Shown: piece after piece, positions 25,165 to 33,785 of the stretch
Numbering within the stretch: the stretch's first letter is position 1
Layout: every line of letters starts with the position of its first letter
NCBI RefSeq assembly: GCF_017347095.1
Contig: NZ_JADPRZ010000032.1
Location: forward strand, 1 to 40,802
Source of the DNA: Sporosarcina sp. E16_8
GTDB taxonomy: Bacteria; Bacillota; Bacilli; Bacillales_A; Planococcaceae
Direction of reading: 5' to 3'
Length of the DNA: 40,802 bases
Notes under the pieces: generated by a model
What the model was told of the DNA's origin: nothing
Databases searched by the model: none
What the model saw: the letters and a program-made list of their open reading frames with translations, nothing else
Translations under genes and position numbers: made by a program

Positions 25165-26610
25165 ATGGGAGTGAATAAAGAAGCGACACCCTATTTTAGA
25201 TTATCGGATGTTCTTCAATATACGTTTGGCAAAATGGAGCGACGACCGACTTATAAGTATTGGCTACTAATTTTAGGTTTGCCGGTTCATCTAATTGTAT
25301 GTCTATTCTATCTGTCGAAGAGGGGAGACAATACATACTCATCAATTTATGAAGAGGTAAGGGCATCATTAACAGCATCAGGTTATAAAGAGGCGTCGAT
25401 GCTTGATTTTAAAGAACAATTACTACGGAAACATTCATTCTTCAATAAAAAAGTAAATGAGCTGGAAATAGATAGGCAAGTGAAAGAGCTTGCCGAAGAA
25501 CAATTTACAAAAACGCTAACAAAAAAAACAAATCAGGTAGCGGATCAGAAAGGTATTCAACAAGTTACGTATTCAACTTACTTTCAATCGTTGCTTGGAA
25601 AACCGTTGTTCTTGCTTGCTTCATTCATTCCAGGCATCTTTATGTATCTACTTATTCTTTTGTTCAGCAATCCGTACATCAAGTTTATAGTTGAACGATT
25701 GATTATGAGCATCTTTGTCATAGCTGGCGTTGCAGTTCTTGTGTTCACGATTCTTTACTTATCACCGTTTGATCCTGCCGCGAATATTCTTGGTGAGGCG
25801 GCGACAAAGGAGCAAATCGCTTCATTCAATCAATTGCATGGTCTGGATTTATCATATTTTTCACAATTATGGAATGCGCTAATAGGAATCGCGACGTTTG
25901 ATTTAGGTGCTTCTTATGCCGGCAATGAGGATGTCGCAGCGAGTATAGCAAATAAATTCCCAATCACATTAACAATTGCCGTTTTATCCTTACTGATGGC
26001 AATTGTCATCGCCATCCCGGTAGGCATCATTTCTGCGACTAGGTCGAATTCATTTTTGGACTATTCATTCATGTTTATTGCATTGATTGGATTATCGATC
26101 CCGAACTTTTGGCAAGGCCTATTATTTATTTTGAACTTCTCTATTAAATTACAATGGTTACCAGCCACATATAGTCCTCAAAACTGGCTGTCTATAATTA
26201 TGCCTGTTGTCGTCCTTGGGACTGCTTTGACTGCATCGGTTGCGAGGATGACACGTTCTTCGATGTTGGAAATCATCAACGAGGACTACATCATCACCGC
26301 AAAAGCGAAGGGCCTCAATCGGCTTCAGGTTCTATGGAAACATGCGATTGGCAATGCAATGATACCGATTATTACAGTCATTGGTCTGTTATTCGGGGGA
26401 ATGCTCGGGGGCGCAGCGGTGACTGAGAAAGTATTCAACATTAGCGGAATCGGAAGTTACATCGTAGACAAGCAGTTCATTCCCGATATTCCCGCTATTA
26501 TGGGTGGAGTTATCTATATTGCAATAACGATTTCGTTAGTTAATGTGCTCATCGACATTTTGTATGCGTTTTTCGATCCTCGCATCCGTTCGAAGATGAA
26601 GCAATCGTAG
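25165..26610 (+). CDS. OppB/DppB-type permease with extra N-terminal region
   Basis: A 481-residue permease, versus about 310-340 for ordinary DppB/OppB. The canonical part starts near residue 173 (VERLIMSIFVIAGVAVLVFTI, then LSPFDPAANILGEAATKEQI) and carries the ATPase-contacting loop ARMTRSSMLEII...AKAKGLNRLQVLWKHA. The first ~170 residues are additional: a membrane segment at ~32-50, a charged, probably helical region at ~55-140, then a second membrane segment at ~148-167. ATG 25165 follows a perfect ggaagga/ggaggaa site, so the extension is translated. It heads an operon with the oppC-like and lipoprotein genes. Confidence 0.9.
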   Translation: MGVNKEATPYFRLSDVLQYTFGKMERRPTYKYWLLILGLPVHLIVCLFYLSKRGDNTYSSIYEEVRASLTASGYKEASMLDFKEQLLRKHSFFNKKVNELEIDRQVKELAEEQFTKTLTKKTNQVADQKGIQQVTYSTYFQSLLGKPLFLLASFIPGIFMYLLILLFSNPYIKFIVERLIMSIFVIAGVAVLVFTILYLSPFDPAANILGEAATKEQIASFNQLHGLDLSYFSQLWNALIGIATFDLGASYAGNEDVAASIANKFPITLTIAVLSLLMAIVIAIPVGIISATRSNSFLDYSFMFIALIGLSIPNFWQGLLFILNFSIKLQWLPATYSPQNWLSIIMPVVVLGTALTASVARMTRSSMLEIINEDYIITAKAKGLNRLQVLWKHAIGNAMIPIITVIGLLFGGMLGGAAVTEKVFNISGIGSYIVDKQFIPDIPAIMGGVIYIAITISLVNVLIDILYAFFDPRIRSKMKQS

Positions 26611-26623
26611 AGCAGGAGAAGGT

Positions 26624-28120
26624 GTGAAGGTGATGCTAACTAAAAAATATGCATTGAAATTATCGAGGGAATATACACAAGCAAATTTCACATGGATTAT
26701 TTCTCTAATCCTGACGAGTGTCTTGCTACTGAACAGTTTCAATTTCGAAAAAGGGGAGTTGAAAGGTTCGGTTTTTAGCATATTTACGGCTTATGCTATG
26801 TTCACTATCTTCCAAATGATACTTACATTGATGGTGAAGCGAGACCTTCTGACAATAGGTGAAATTCGGAGTTCGACAAGAAAACTCGGCTACGTGCAGC
26901 TATTCAGTATAGTAACGGGAAATGTTTTTACTGTAGCATTTGCATTCAATCTTATTAAAAAGCAGAAGACACCGGAGTATATGTTCGCTGTCTATATGCT
27001 GCTCACCCAGGTTTTCATCATCGCGATATCATCGCTTAATTTGTTTAAGTCATATGTGGCGGATACATTTTTAGCGGCAATGATTATCCTACTAGGTGTA
27101 ATGATTTTTCAAGTCGTGACACTCATTCTCACAGCGAAATATGTTGAAGAAGAAAGTGCACCAGCTTGGATGATGATTGTTGCCATATTTCTACTGTTTA
27201 CCGCGTTGACGGGCAATATTTTTGCACTATTGCTTGGCTATAGCCTTATTTTAAAGATTCGCAGTCATGATCAGTCAAGAATTTTGAAATGGAATACAAT
27301 CTGGGAGAAAATCACCCGTAATTCAACGGCAATACTTGGTTTGTTTTTCATCATTCTTATGTTTTCCGTATCCATTTGCAGTGCGTTTACATTTGACTAT
27401 GATATGGCGGTTGAAAATGATTATGGTGCAATACTTCAAAAGCCGAGCCTTGCCTATCCTTTTGGCACTGATAATTTCGGACGGGATTTGTTTTCGAGAA
27501 TCATTTTTGGTGCAAGAATTTCGCTGCTTGTAGGTTTTGCTTCAACGGCAATTCCCGTAGTTATTGGTGGATTCCTAGGTGCATTAGCCGGGTATTACAG
27601 TCAGCGGACGGACAATATCATTATGCGACTGCTAGATGTACTATATGCTGTTCCTGGAATTTTATTGGCGATTGCTATCATTGCGGCATTTGGGGCAAAT
27701 ACGACGAATCTTATTTTAGCGCTTAGTGTCGGGTCTATACCAACCTATGCCCGAACGATGCGTGCGAATGTCATGATGGTATCGAACTATGAATTTGTCG
27801 ATTCAGCACGCGCGCTTGGTTCATCAGACTTCTCTATTATTTTTAGGCAGATAGTACCGAATTCGCTCGCACCGATGATTGTCAAAGCAACACTGACAAT
27901 CGGAGGCGCTGTCATCGCGACGAGTAGCTTGAGTTTCTTAGGACTCGGTGTGGAACCACATATTCCAGAATGGGGAAATATTTTAAAAATCGGCAGTACT
28001 TACTTGGAATCTCATTCCTATTTAGCCATTATCCCAGGGCTTGCGATTATCTTACTTGTTTTATCGTTTAACTTTTTGGGAGATGGACTGCGGGATGCCT
28101 TTGATCCAAGAATGGATTGA
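26624..28120 (+). CDS. OppC/DppC-type permease with extra N-terminal membrane region
   Basis: A 498-residue permease, versus about 290-310 for typical DppC/OppC. The canonical part begins near residue 225 (NTIWEKITRNSTAILGLFFIILM), with YPFGTDNFGRDLFSRIIFGARISL, the EAA-type loop ARTMRANVMM...SARALGSSDFSIIFRQI, and the FLGDGLRDAFDPRM end. Residues 1-225 are extra and hold about six predicted membrane segments with no match I recognise. GTG 26624 lies 5 nt after aggag; GTG 26630 or ATG 26633 are possible alternatives. It begins 13 nt after the oppB-like stop. Confidence 0.88.
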   Translation: MKVMLTKKYALKLSREYTQANFTWIISLILTSVLLLNSFNFEKGELKGSVFSIFTAYAMFTIFQMILTLMVKRDLLTIGEIRSSTRKLGYVQLFSIVTGNVFTVAFAFNLIKKQKTPEYMFAVYMLLTQVFIIAISSLNLFKSYVADTFLAAMIILLGVMIFQVVTLILTAKYVEEESAPAWMMIVAIFLLFTALTGNIFALLLGYSLILKIRSHDQSRILKWNTIWEKITRNSTAILGLFFIILMFSVSICSAFTFDYDMAVENDYGAILQKPSLAYPFGTDNFGRDLFSRIIFGARISLLVGFASTAIPVVIGGFLGALAGYYSQRTDNIIMRLLDVLYAVPGILLAIAIIAAFGANTTNLILALSVGSIPTYARTMRANVMMVSNYEFVDSARALGSSDFSIIFRQIVPNSLAPMIVKATLTIGGAVIATSSLSFLGLGVEPHIPEWGNILKIGSTYLESHSYLAIIPGLAIILLVLSFNFLGDGLRDAFDPRMD

Positions 28121-28156
28121 TCATAAATACCGAACAATAATGAGGGGGAATTAGTA

Positions 28157-29968
28157 ATGAAGAAAAGTTTATTGACGATTTTACTAGCAGTTATGGTGGT
28201 TTTGGCCGGATGTGTAAGTACCAAATCGGATGTTTCCGATAAAAAGAATGACAATACAGAACCAAAGACGGATAAAAGTAAAGTGGTCATCGAGCTTCTG
28301 GGTATGGGTTCTGGGGAAGAAGATATGAATATTGTACGAGATCAGCTTATTAAAAATGGCTTTGATGTAAAATTGAATATTCAACCTGATTACGGAAGCT
28401 TCACTGCACAGAAAGAAGCAGGGAATTATGATGTCGCATTATCTAGCTGGACAACAGTTACGGGGAACCCGGATTATGCAGTTCGAGCACTGTTCAAGTC
28501 AGACGGTGATAACAGTATTATGGCTGATGATGAGATTGATGCATTGATTGAAAAAGCAAGTACAGAAACGCCTAATGAGTTTGCAGAGACATACAAGCAA
28601 TTAGAACAGCGTCTAGTGTTTGACAAAGCTTATATTGCACCTCTTTATAATTCATTTAAAGCGCAAGGGGTCAATAAGGACATTCTCGACGTAGACACGG
28701 TTAGGCTTGCTAAATCACGTGCAATTGCGTGGGAACCTATTGATTTCATTGACGAAACAAAAAGAGATACGGATCCACTAATCATTCAGCAAGCTATTGG
28801 AACTTTGACGTCTCTCGATCCAATTAAAGGGAACGATGGATCTATTAATACATTGAATACAAATATGTATGTGCGTCTCGTCAACTTGACAGATGATGAC
28901 GTTGTTGTTTCAGACGGCTCATTATCTTATAATCACAGCATCGCAGAGGGCAATTCAGCTTATTACTTCCTTCTTCGTGATGATATCAATTTCGCATCAA
29001 TTACGGACGGAAAAGCTGTAGATACAGGTGAACGTGTAGGCGCTGATGATGTTATATTCTCGATGAACCGTGCAAAAGATCCGGATTCTGTACCTGATCA
29101 CCGCACATATAGCTTGCATGAACATATTCAGGATGTGGAAGTTGTGACGGATCTATCTGAATTGGATGGTCTCCAATCCGGAAGTAACGAGACGATTAGA
29201 GAAGGACTGGAGAAGGGCTTGGACGTAAAGATCGCTGAGCTCGTTTCTGATAAAGCTGTAGCAAACAATGCTTCTGGAAAATACCAAGTTGTAAAAATGA
29301 CAACAGTTAACCCTTTCCCACAAGTTCTGAACTATTTGGCTCACCAATCCGCAGGGATCGTGTCAAAAAAACAAGTTGAAAGCATCAATACGTATGATGT
29401 TGCTACGTTTGACGTAAGTAAAGATATTCCTTACGGGGACCAGAACACTGTCACGGAAGGTGCCAAATATAACAACACATTGTATGCAAGCGGACCATAT
29501 ATTCTGTCTCACAAAAATGATTATGAAGCAATTTTCTACAAAAACCCTGGTTATATGGCAGGGACGGATTACGAACCGAAAATATCTACTGTAACTGTAC
29601 GCTTTATACAAGATCCGGACAGCACGCTATCAGCATTGCGTAACAGTGAAATCCATTTGTTTAATGGTGTTCCGGAAACAAAATATGATTTAGTTGAAAA
29701 TGACAGCAAGTTATTCCTACAAAAAAATGATAGTAACGCTGTAAGCTACTTACTCTTCAATACGAAAAATCGTGAAGTATCAACAAGTGAAACATTAAGA
29801 AAGGCTGTTCTATATTCCATCAACCAAGATGAAATTCTTAATTTCTATCAAGGGAATAAAAAGAAGGCAGTTTCTACGGTTAGCCCGCTGGTCGATACGG
29901 GGAATGAATTGAAGGCAGATTCGGCAAAAGTTCAAGAGTTTTTGAACGATTATAAAGCAGGTAACTAA
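28157..29968 (+). CDS. Substrate-binding lipoprotein, SBP_bac_5 family, apparently circularly permuted
   Basis: A 603-residue extracytoplasmic lipoprotein: signal peptide with lipobox LAGC (Cys19), then a Lys/Asp-rich linker. Residues ~42-197 (ELLGMGSGEEDMNIV...NYDVALSSWTT...APLYNS) match what is normally the C-terminal part of peptide-binding proteins. Residues ~206-603 (LIIQQAIGTLTSLDPIKG...YYFLLRDDINFA...LRKAVLYSINQDEILNFYQ...SPLV) match the usual N-terminal and middle part and stop where the missing block would follow. The order is therefore rotated, although all pieces seem present. The ribosome site gaggggg is strong. Presumably it delivers peptides or a similar ligand to the two permeases. 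Confidence 0.88.
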   Translation: MKKSLLTILLAVMVVLAGCVSTKSDVSDKKNDNTEPKTDKSKVVIELLGMGSGEEDMNIVRDQLIKNGFDVKLNIQPDYGSFTAQKEAGNYDVALSSWTTVTGNPDYAVRALFKSDGDNSIMADDEIDALIEKASTETPNEFAETYKQLEQRLVFDKAYIAPLYNSFKAQGVNKDILDVDTVRLAKSRAIAWEPIDFIDETKRDTDPLIIQQAIGTLTSLDPIKGNDGSINTLNTNMYVRLVNLTDDDVVVSDGSLSYNHSIAEGNSAYYFLLRDDINFASITDGKAVDTGERVGADDVIFSMNRAKDPDSVPDHRTYSLHEHIQDVEVVTDLSELDGLQSGSNETIREGLEKGLDVKIAELVSDKAVANNASGKYQVVKMTTVNPFPQVLNYLAHQSAGIVSKKQVESINTYDVATFDVSKDIPYGDQNTVTEGAKYNNTLYASGPYILSHKNDYEAIFYKNPGYMAGTDYEPKISTVTVRFIQDPDSTLSALRNSEIHLFNGVPETKYDLVENDSKLFLQKNDSNAVSYLLFNTKNREVSTSETLRKAVLYSINQDEILNFYQGNKKKAVSTVSPLVDTGNELKADSAKVQEFLNDYKAGN

Positions 29969-29992
29969 TACCTTCTTGTATGATTAATGAAG

Positions 29993-30029
29993 AGAGACTA
30001 AATCCGTTGTTAGGATTTAGTCTCTTTTC
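29993..30029 (+). terminator. Terminator of the ABC transporter operon
   Basis: agagactaaatcc pairs with ggatttagtctct around a 7-nt loop, followed by tttct. Confidence 0.85.
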
Positions 30030-30043
30030 TACTTATTTAAGTT

Positions 30044-30214
30044 TTATTTTTTTGTAGACCGATAAAAATCAATCATCGCTTTTTTTCGGTCACCAAGCGT
30101 TGCGAACTCACGGGATAATTCTTCATGAATGCCATTTTGATTGATTGTTCTCGTTTTTATCTTTTCAGATAAGGGTTTGTTTTTGTTTGCATCTCGTTCA
30201 TTGTCTTTTTGCAT
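30044..30214 (-). CDS. Small hydrophilic protein (56 residues), unknown
   Basis: An ATG at 30214 on the minus strand, 5-6 nt after a perfect aggaggt site, opens a 56-codon frame to TAA at 30044-30046. The protein begins MQKDNERDANKNKPL and ends AMIDFYRSTKK; it is very charged, with no membrane segment, cysteine or known motif. The excellent ribosome site and separate position between two units support it as real. I do not recognise a family. Confidence 0.6.
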   Translation of the reverse strand: MQKDNERDANKNKPLSEKIKTRTINQNGIHEELSREFATLGDRKKAMIDFYRSTKK

Positions 30215-30385
30215 AAAAACACCTCCTAATTAGAATCAATTCTTCTTAATATGGCTCAGTAGGATAAATTCAATCATGAATTGGGGAAAAGGAAAAAAGG
30301 ATATGTTACATCATGTTATGTTAAGTCGGATTTAGGGTAAATAGTGTATACTTGTACCATTAGTATTCGGAAGAAGGAGATTGAC

Positions 30386-31855
30386 ATGAGTTCGAAATAT
30401 GCGGATGACAGCTTGGCTTTACATACAGATTTATATCAAATCAATATGGCGGAATCCTACTGGGCGGATGGTATACATGAACGGAAAGCGGTTTTTGAAC
30501 TGTTTTTCAGAAACTTGCCATTCGGTAATGGCTATGCGCTATTCGCAGGGCTTGAGCGTGTTCTCGATTATTTAAGAGATTTTCATTTTAGTGAAAGTGA
30601 TCTTGCCTATTTGAAGGATGACCTCGGTTATGAAGACGACTTCATTTCTTATTTAAAAGAACTCCGTTTTTCTGGCGATGTCTATTCGATGGTTGAAGGG
30701 GAACTAGTTTTTGCGAACGAACCGATTATTCGCGTAGAAGCGACACTTATCGAAGCACAGCTGATTGAGACGGCTTTACTTAATATCGTTAATTATCAGA
30801 CACTTATTGCGACGAAAGCGAGCCGCATCAAACAAGTCGTCAAGGACGAAGTAGTGATGGAATTTGGCAGTCGCCGAGCACATGAGATGGATGCGGCGAT
30901 ATGGGGTGCACGTGCTACGTTTATTGGCGGAGTTGAAGCAACAAGTAATGTTCGTGCTGGGAAGAGATTCGATATTCCTGTAGCGGGAACACATGCTCAT
31001 TCAATGATTCAGGCCTATAAAAGTGAATACGAAGCATTCCATTCATACGCTAAACGTCATAAAGACTGTGTATTCCTAGTAGATACGTATAATACAGTGA
31101 AAATAGGTATTCCGACGGCAATTAAAGTAGCAAAAGAACTTGGTGATAAAATCAATTTCATCGGCGTCCGTTTAGATAGCGGAGATATTTCGTTCCTATC
31201 CAAGGAAGCGCGCCGAATGTTGGATGAAGCTGGATTCTCAGATGCGAAAGTTGTCGTTTCAAATGACTTGGACGAATATACAATCCTCAACTTGAAGGCA
31301 CAAGGTGCGAAGGTAGATGTGTGGGGAATCGGAACAAAATTAATCACAGCGTATGACCAGCCTGCACTAGGAGCTGTTTATAAAATTGTTTCCATAGAAA
31401 ACGATGCGGGTGAAATGGAAGATACAATCAAAATTTCGTCGACAACCGAAAAAGTGACTACACCTGGTCGGAAAAAGTTGTATCGAATTATTGATCGAGA
31501 AAATGGTAAGGCTGAAGGGGATTATATTACGATGCATGATGAAGATCCCACATCCGAGAAACGCATCAAAATGTTCCACCCCGTCCACACATTCATTTCG
31601 AAGTTTGTTACGAATTTCGAAGCAAAAGATCTACATGTCAAAGTCGCGGAACAAGGAGTTATTATTTACGATAATCCAACGCTTCAACAAATGCGTGATT
31701 ACGCGAAAGGCAACTTAGAATTATTATGGGATGAATATAAAAGATCGCTAAACCCTGAGGAGTATCCGGTCGATTTAAGCCAAAAATGTTGGGACAATAA
31801 AATGCGTAATATCCAGGAAGTCCAGGAAATGGTAGAAGACTTTATTAACGGATAA
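30386..31855 (+). CDS. pncB: Nicotinate phosphoribosyltransferase
   Basis: A 489-residue enzyme converting nicotinate, PRPP and ATP to nicotinate mononucleotide for NAD salvage. LALHTDLYQINMAESYWADG at the N-terminus, EFGSRRAHEMDAAIWGARATFIGG near residue 155 and AGTHAHSMIQAYKSE near 205 are family landmarks. ATG 30386 follows agaagga; an in-frame ATG at 30344 has no site. The nadE start lies within 20 nt after its stop, so the two form an operon running from nicotinate to NAD together with a NadD encoded elsewhere. Confidence 0.95.
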   Translation: MSSKYADDSLALHTDLYQINMAESYWADGIHERKAVFELFFRNLPFGNGYALFAGLERVLDYLRDFHFSESDLAYLKDDLGYEDDFISYLKELRFSGDVYSMVEGELVFANEPIIRVEATLIEAQLIETALLNIVNYQTLIATKASRIKQVVKDEVVMEFGSRRAHEMDAAIWGARATFIGGVEATSNVRAGKRFDIPVAGTHAHSMIQAYKSEYEAFHSYAKRHKDCVFLVDTYNTVKIGIPTAIKVAKELGDKINFIGVRLDSGDISFLSKEARRMLDEAGFSDAKVVVSNDLDEYTILNLKAQGAKVDVWGIGTKLITAYDQPALGAVYKIVSIENDAGEMEDTIKISSTTEKVTTPGRKKLYRIIDRENGKAEGDYITMHDEDPTSEKRIKMFHPVHTFISKFVTNFEAKDLHVKVAEQGVIIYDNPTLQQMRDYAKGNLELLWDEYKRSLNPEEYPVDLSQKCWDNKMRNIQEVQEMVEDFING

Positions 31856-31870
31856 GGAGGTTTGTTGAAG

Positions 31871-32695
31871 TTGACACTACAAGATAGAATTATTGCCGAG
31901 TTAAAGGCGCAGCCTATGATTGAACCCGAAGAAGAAATACGGAAATCGATTAACTTCATGAAAGAATATGCAAGGAAAAACCCGTTTTTAAATGGCTTTG
32001 TTCTTGGGATTTCAGGCGGGCAAGACTCGACGCTCGTCGGTAAACTTGGCCAACTTGCTGTTGATGAATTAAATGATGAAGAGGGAACAAAGCGCTATAA
32101 ATTCATTGCAATTCGGTTGCCTTACGGTTCTCAGTTTGACGAGAAGGATTGCCAGGATGCATTGGAATTCATTAAGCCGTCGCTAATCTACACGGTTAAC
32201 ATTAAAGAAGCTGTCGATGCGAGTGAACGTGCATTGACAGCAGCGGGCATCATGTTGACCGATTTTGCTAAAGGAAATGAAAAAGCACGGGAACGTATGA
32301 AGGTTCAATACTCTGTTGCGGCCATGCATAATTGTATTGTTCTCGGAAGTGATCATGCCGCGGAAGCAATTACCGGATTTTACACGAAATTCGGGGACGG
32401 CGGTGCAGACCTTATGCCGATCTATAGGTTGAACAAACGGCAGGGGAAAGAACTACTTAAGGAACTTGGTTGCCCTGAACATCTCTACTTGAAAGTTCCG
32501 ACAGCGGATCTTGAAGAAGACAGGCCGGCCGTACCTGATGAAGTAGCACTTGGTGTTACCTACGATGATATCGACAATTATCTTGAGGGGGAAGTGTTGT
32601 CGGAGGGACCCCGTATAGCAATCGAGAATCATTTTCTCCGTTCAAAGCATAAACGGCATATGCCAATTACGATTTTTGATGATTATTGGAAGTGA
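31871..32695 (+). CDS. nadE: NH3-dependent NAD synthetase
   Basis: A 274-residue enzyme amidating nicotinate adenine dinucleotide to NAD with ATP and ammonia. The PP-loop is [11 protein letters not shown] (~44-54). [39 protein letters not shown] and the C-terminal [14 protein letters not shown] are family features. There is no glutaminase domain, so it is the ammonia-using form. Three TTG codons (31862, 31865, 31871) follow aaggagg; 31871 gives a 10-nt spacing and the family-like MTLQ... start, while 31865 remains possible. Confidence 0.94.
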   Translation: MTLQDRIIAELKAQPMIEPEEEIRKSINFMKEYARKNPFLNGFVLGISGGQDSTLVGKLGQLAVDELNDEEGTKRYKFIAIRLPYGSQFDEKDCQDALEFIKPSLIYTVNIKEAVDASERALTAAGIMLTDFAKGNEKARERMKVQYSVAAMHNCIVLGSDHAAEAITGFYTKFGDGGADLMPIYRLNKRQGKELLKELGCPEHLYLKVPTADLEEDRPAVPDEVALGVTYDDIDNYLEGEVLSEGPRIAIENHFLRSKHKRHMPITIFDDYWK

Positions 32696-32699
32696 TTTA

Positions 32700-32726
32700 T
32701 GGGCTCCTATGGGAGTCTTTTTTTAT
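32700..32726 (+). terminator. Terminator of pncB-nadE
   Basis: ggctcc pairs with ggagtc (one G-T) around a 4-nt loop and is followed by seven T. Confidence 0.75.
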
Positions 32727-32744
32727 GTCCCTTCAACGCTTAAG

Positions 32745-32773
32745 TTGTGTGAGAATGGGATATCCTGTATTAT
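32745..32773 (+). promoter_or_regulatory. Promoter of the MoxR-DUF58-transglutaminase operon
   Basis: TTGTGT (32745-32750), 17 bp, TATTAT (32768-32773), about 60 bp before the moxR-type start. Confidence 0.6.
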
Positions 32774-32834
32774 TAAGTTGTGTTTTGTTAATTTTCGGAC
32801 AAATTGAATGTTATATACAACTGGGGGAATTGAA

Positions 32835-33785
32835 ATGACACATAAAGAGATGATTGAAAAAGTTTTAACCAATATTGAAAAAGTGATGATTGGGAAAAGG
32901 AATATCGCCGAATTAAGCGTTACCGCGCTTCTTGCCCGAGGCCATGTCCTGCTTGAAGATGTGCCGGGTGTTGGAAAAACGATGATGGTAAAAGCGTTGG
33001 CGAAGTCAATCGGGGCGGACTTTAAGCGTATTCAATTTACACCTGACTTACTACCTTCCGATGTTCTTGGTGTTTCAATTTACAACCCTAGAGAAATGGA
33101 ATTTGAATTTAGGCCAGGGCCAATCATGGGAAATATTATTCTAGCTGATGAAATCAATAGAACTTCGCCAAAGACACAATCCTCTCTATTAGAAGGGATG
33201 GAAGAGTCCACCGTAACGATAGATGGTGAAACGATGCGGATTCCGCAACCTTTTTTTGTTATGGCAACACAAAATCCAATTGAATATGAAGGGACATACC
33301 CGTTACCTGAAGCGCAACTAGACCGTTTTCTATTCAAACTGAAGATGGGCTATCCGACAAAGCTTGAAGAAATTGAAGTTCTTGATCGTGCGGAGAAAGC
33401 CGTTCCGATTGATACGTTGGAAACGGTGGTATCACTTGAAGAATTGATCGAACTTCAAAAGGCTGTAACGGAGGTTAAAGTTGATAATACCATTAAATCC
33501 TATATCGTGGAATGTGCTTCGCAGACACGTGATAACCCATATGTCTATTTAGGTGTAAGCCCACGTGGATCTCTTGCGCTTATGAAAGCATGTCAGGCGT
33601 ATGCAATGATAAAAGGAAGAACCTATGTCACACCGGATGATGTTCAGTACTTATCTCCATTCGTATTTGGACACCGCATGATTTTACGTCCTGAAGCTAA
33701 GTATGAAGGAGTTTCCACTTCGGAAATTATAGAACGGATCTTGATGAAAGTACGTGTACCCGTAGATAAGGTTCAGTTGAAATGA
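32835..33785 (+). CDS. MoxR-family AAA+ ATPase
   Basis: A 316-residue AAA+ protein thought to act as a chaperone for partner proteins. Walker A is DVPGVGKT at ~42-49, Walker B IILADEINR near 97-105, sensor region ATQNPIEYEGTYPLPEAQLDRFLFK, and the lid domain occupies the C-terminal third. ATG 32835 follows ctggggga; an in-frame start at 32808 lacks a site. It overlaps the DUF58 gene by 4 bases and leads the conserved MoxR-DUF58-transglutaminase set; in Bacillus subtilis the equivalent genes (yeaC-yeaD-yebA) also precede guaA, the same order as here. Confidence 0.93.
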   Translation: MTHKEMIEKVLTNIEKVMIGKRNIAELSVTALLARGHVLLEDVPGVGKTMMVKALAKSIGADFKRIQFTPDLLPSDVLGVSIYNPREMEFEFRPGPIMGNIILADEINRTSPKTQSSLLEGMEESTVTIDGETMRIPQPFFVMATQNPIEYEGTYPLPEAQLDRFLFKLKMGYPTKLEEIEVLDRAEKAVPIDTLETVVSLEELIELQKAVTEVKVDNTIKSYIVECASQTRDNPYVYLGVSPRGSLALMKACQAYAMIKGRTYVTPDDVQYLSPFVFGHRMILRPEAKYEGVSTSEIIERILMKVRVPVDKVQLK

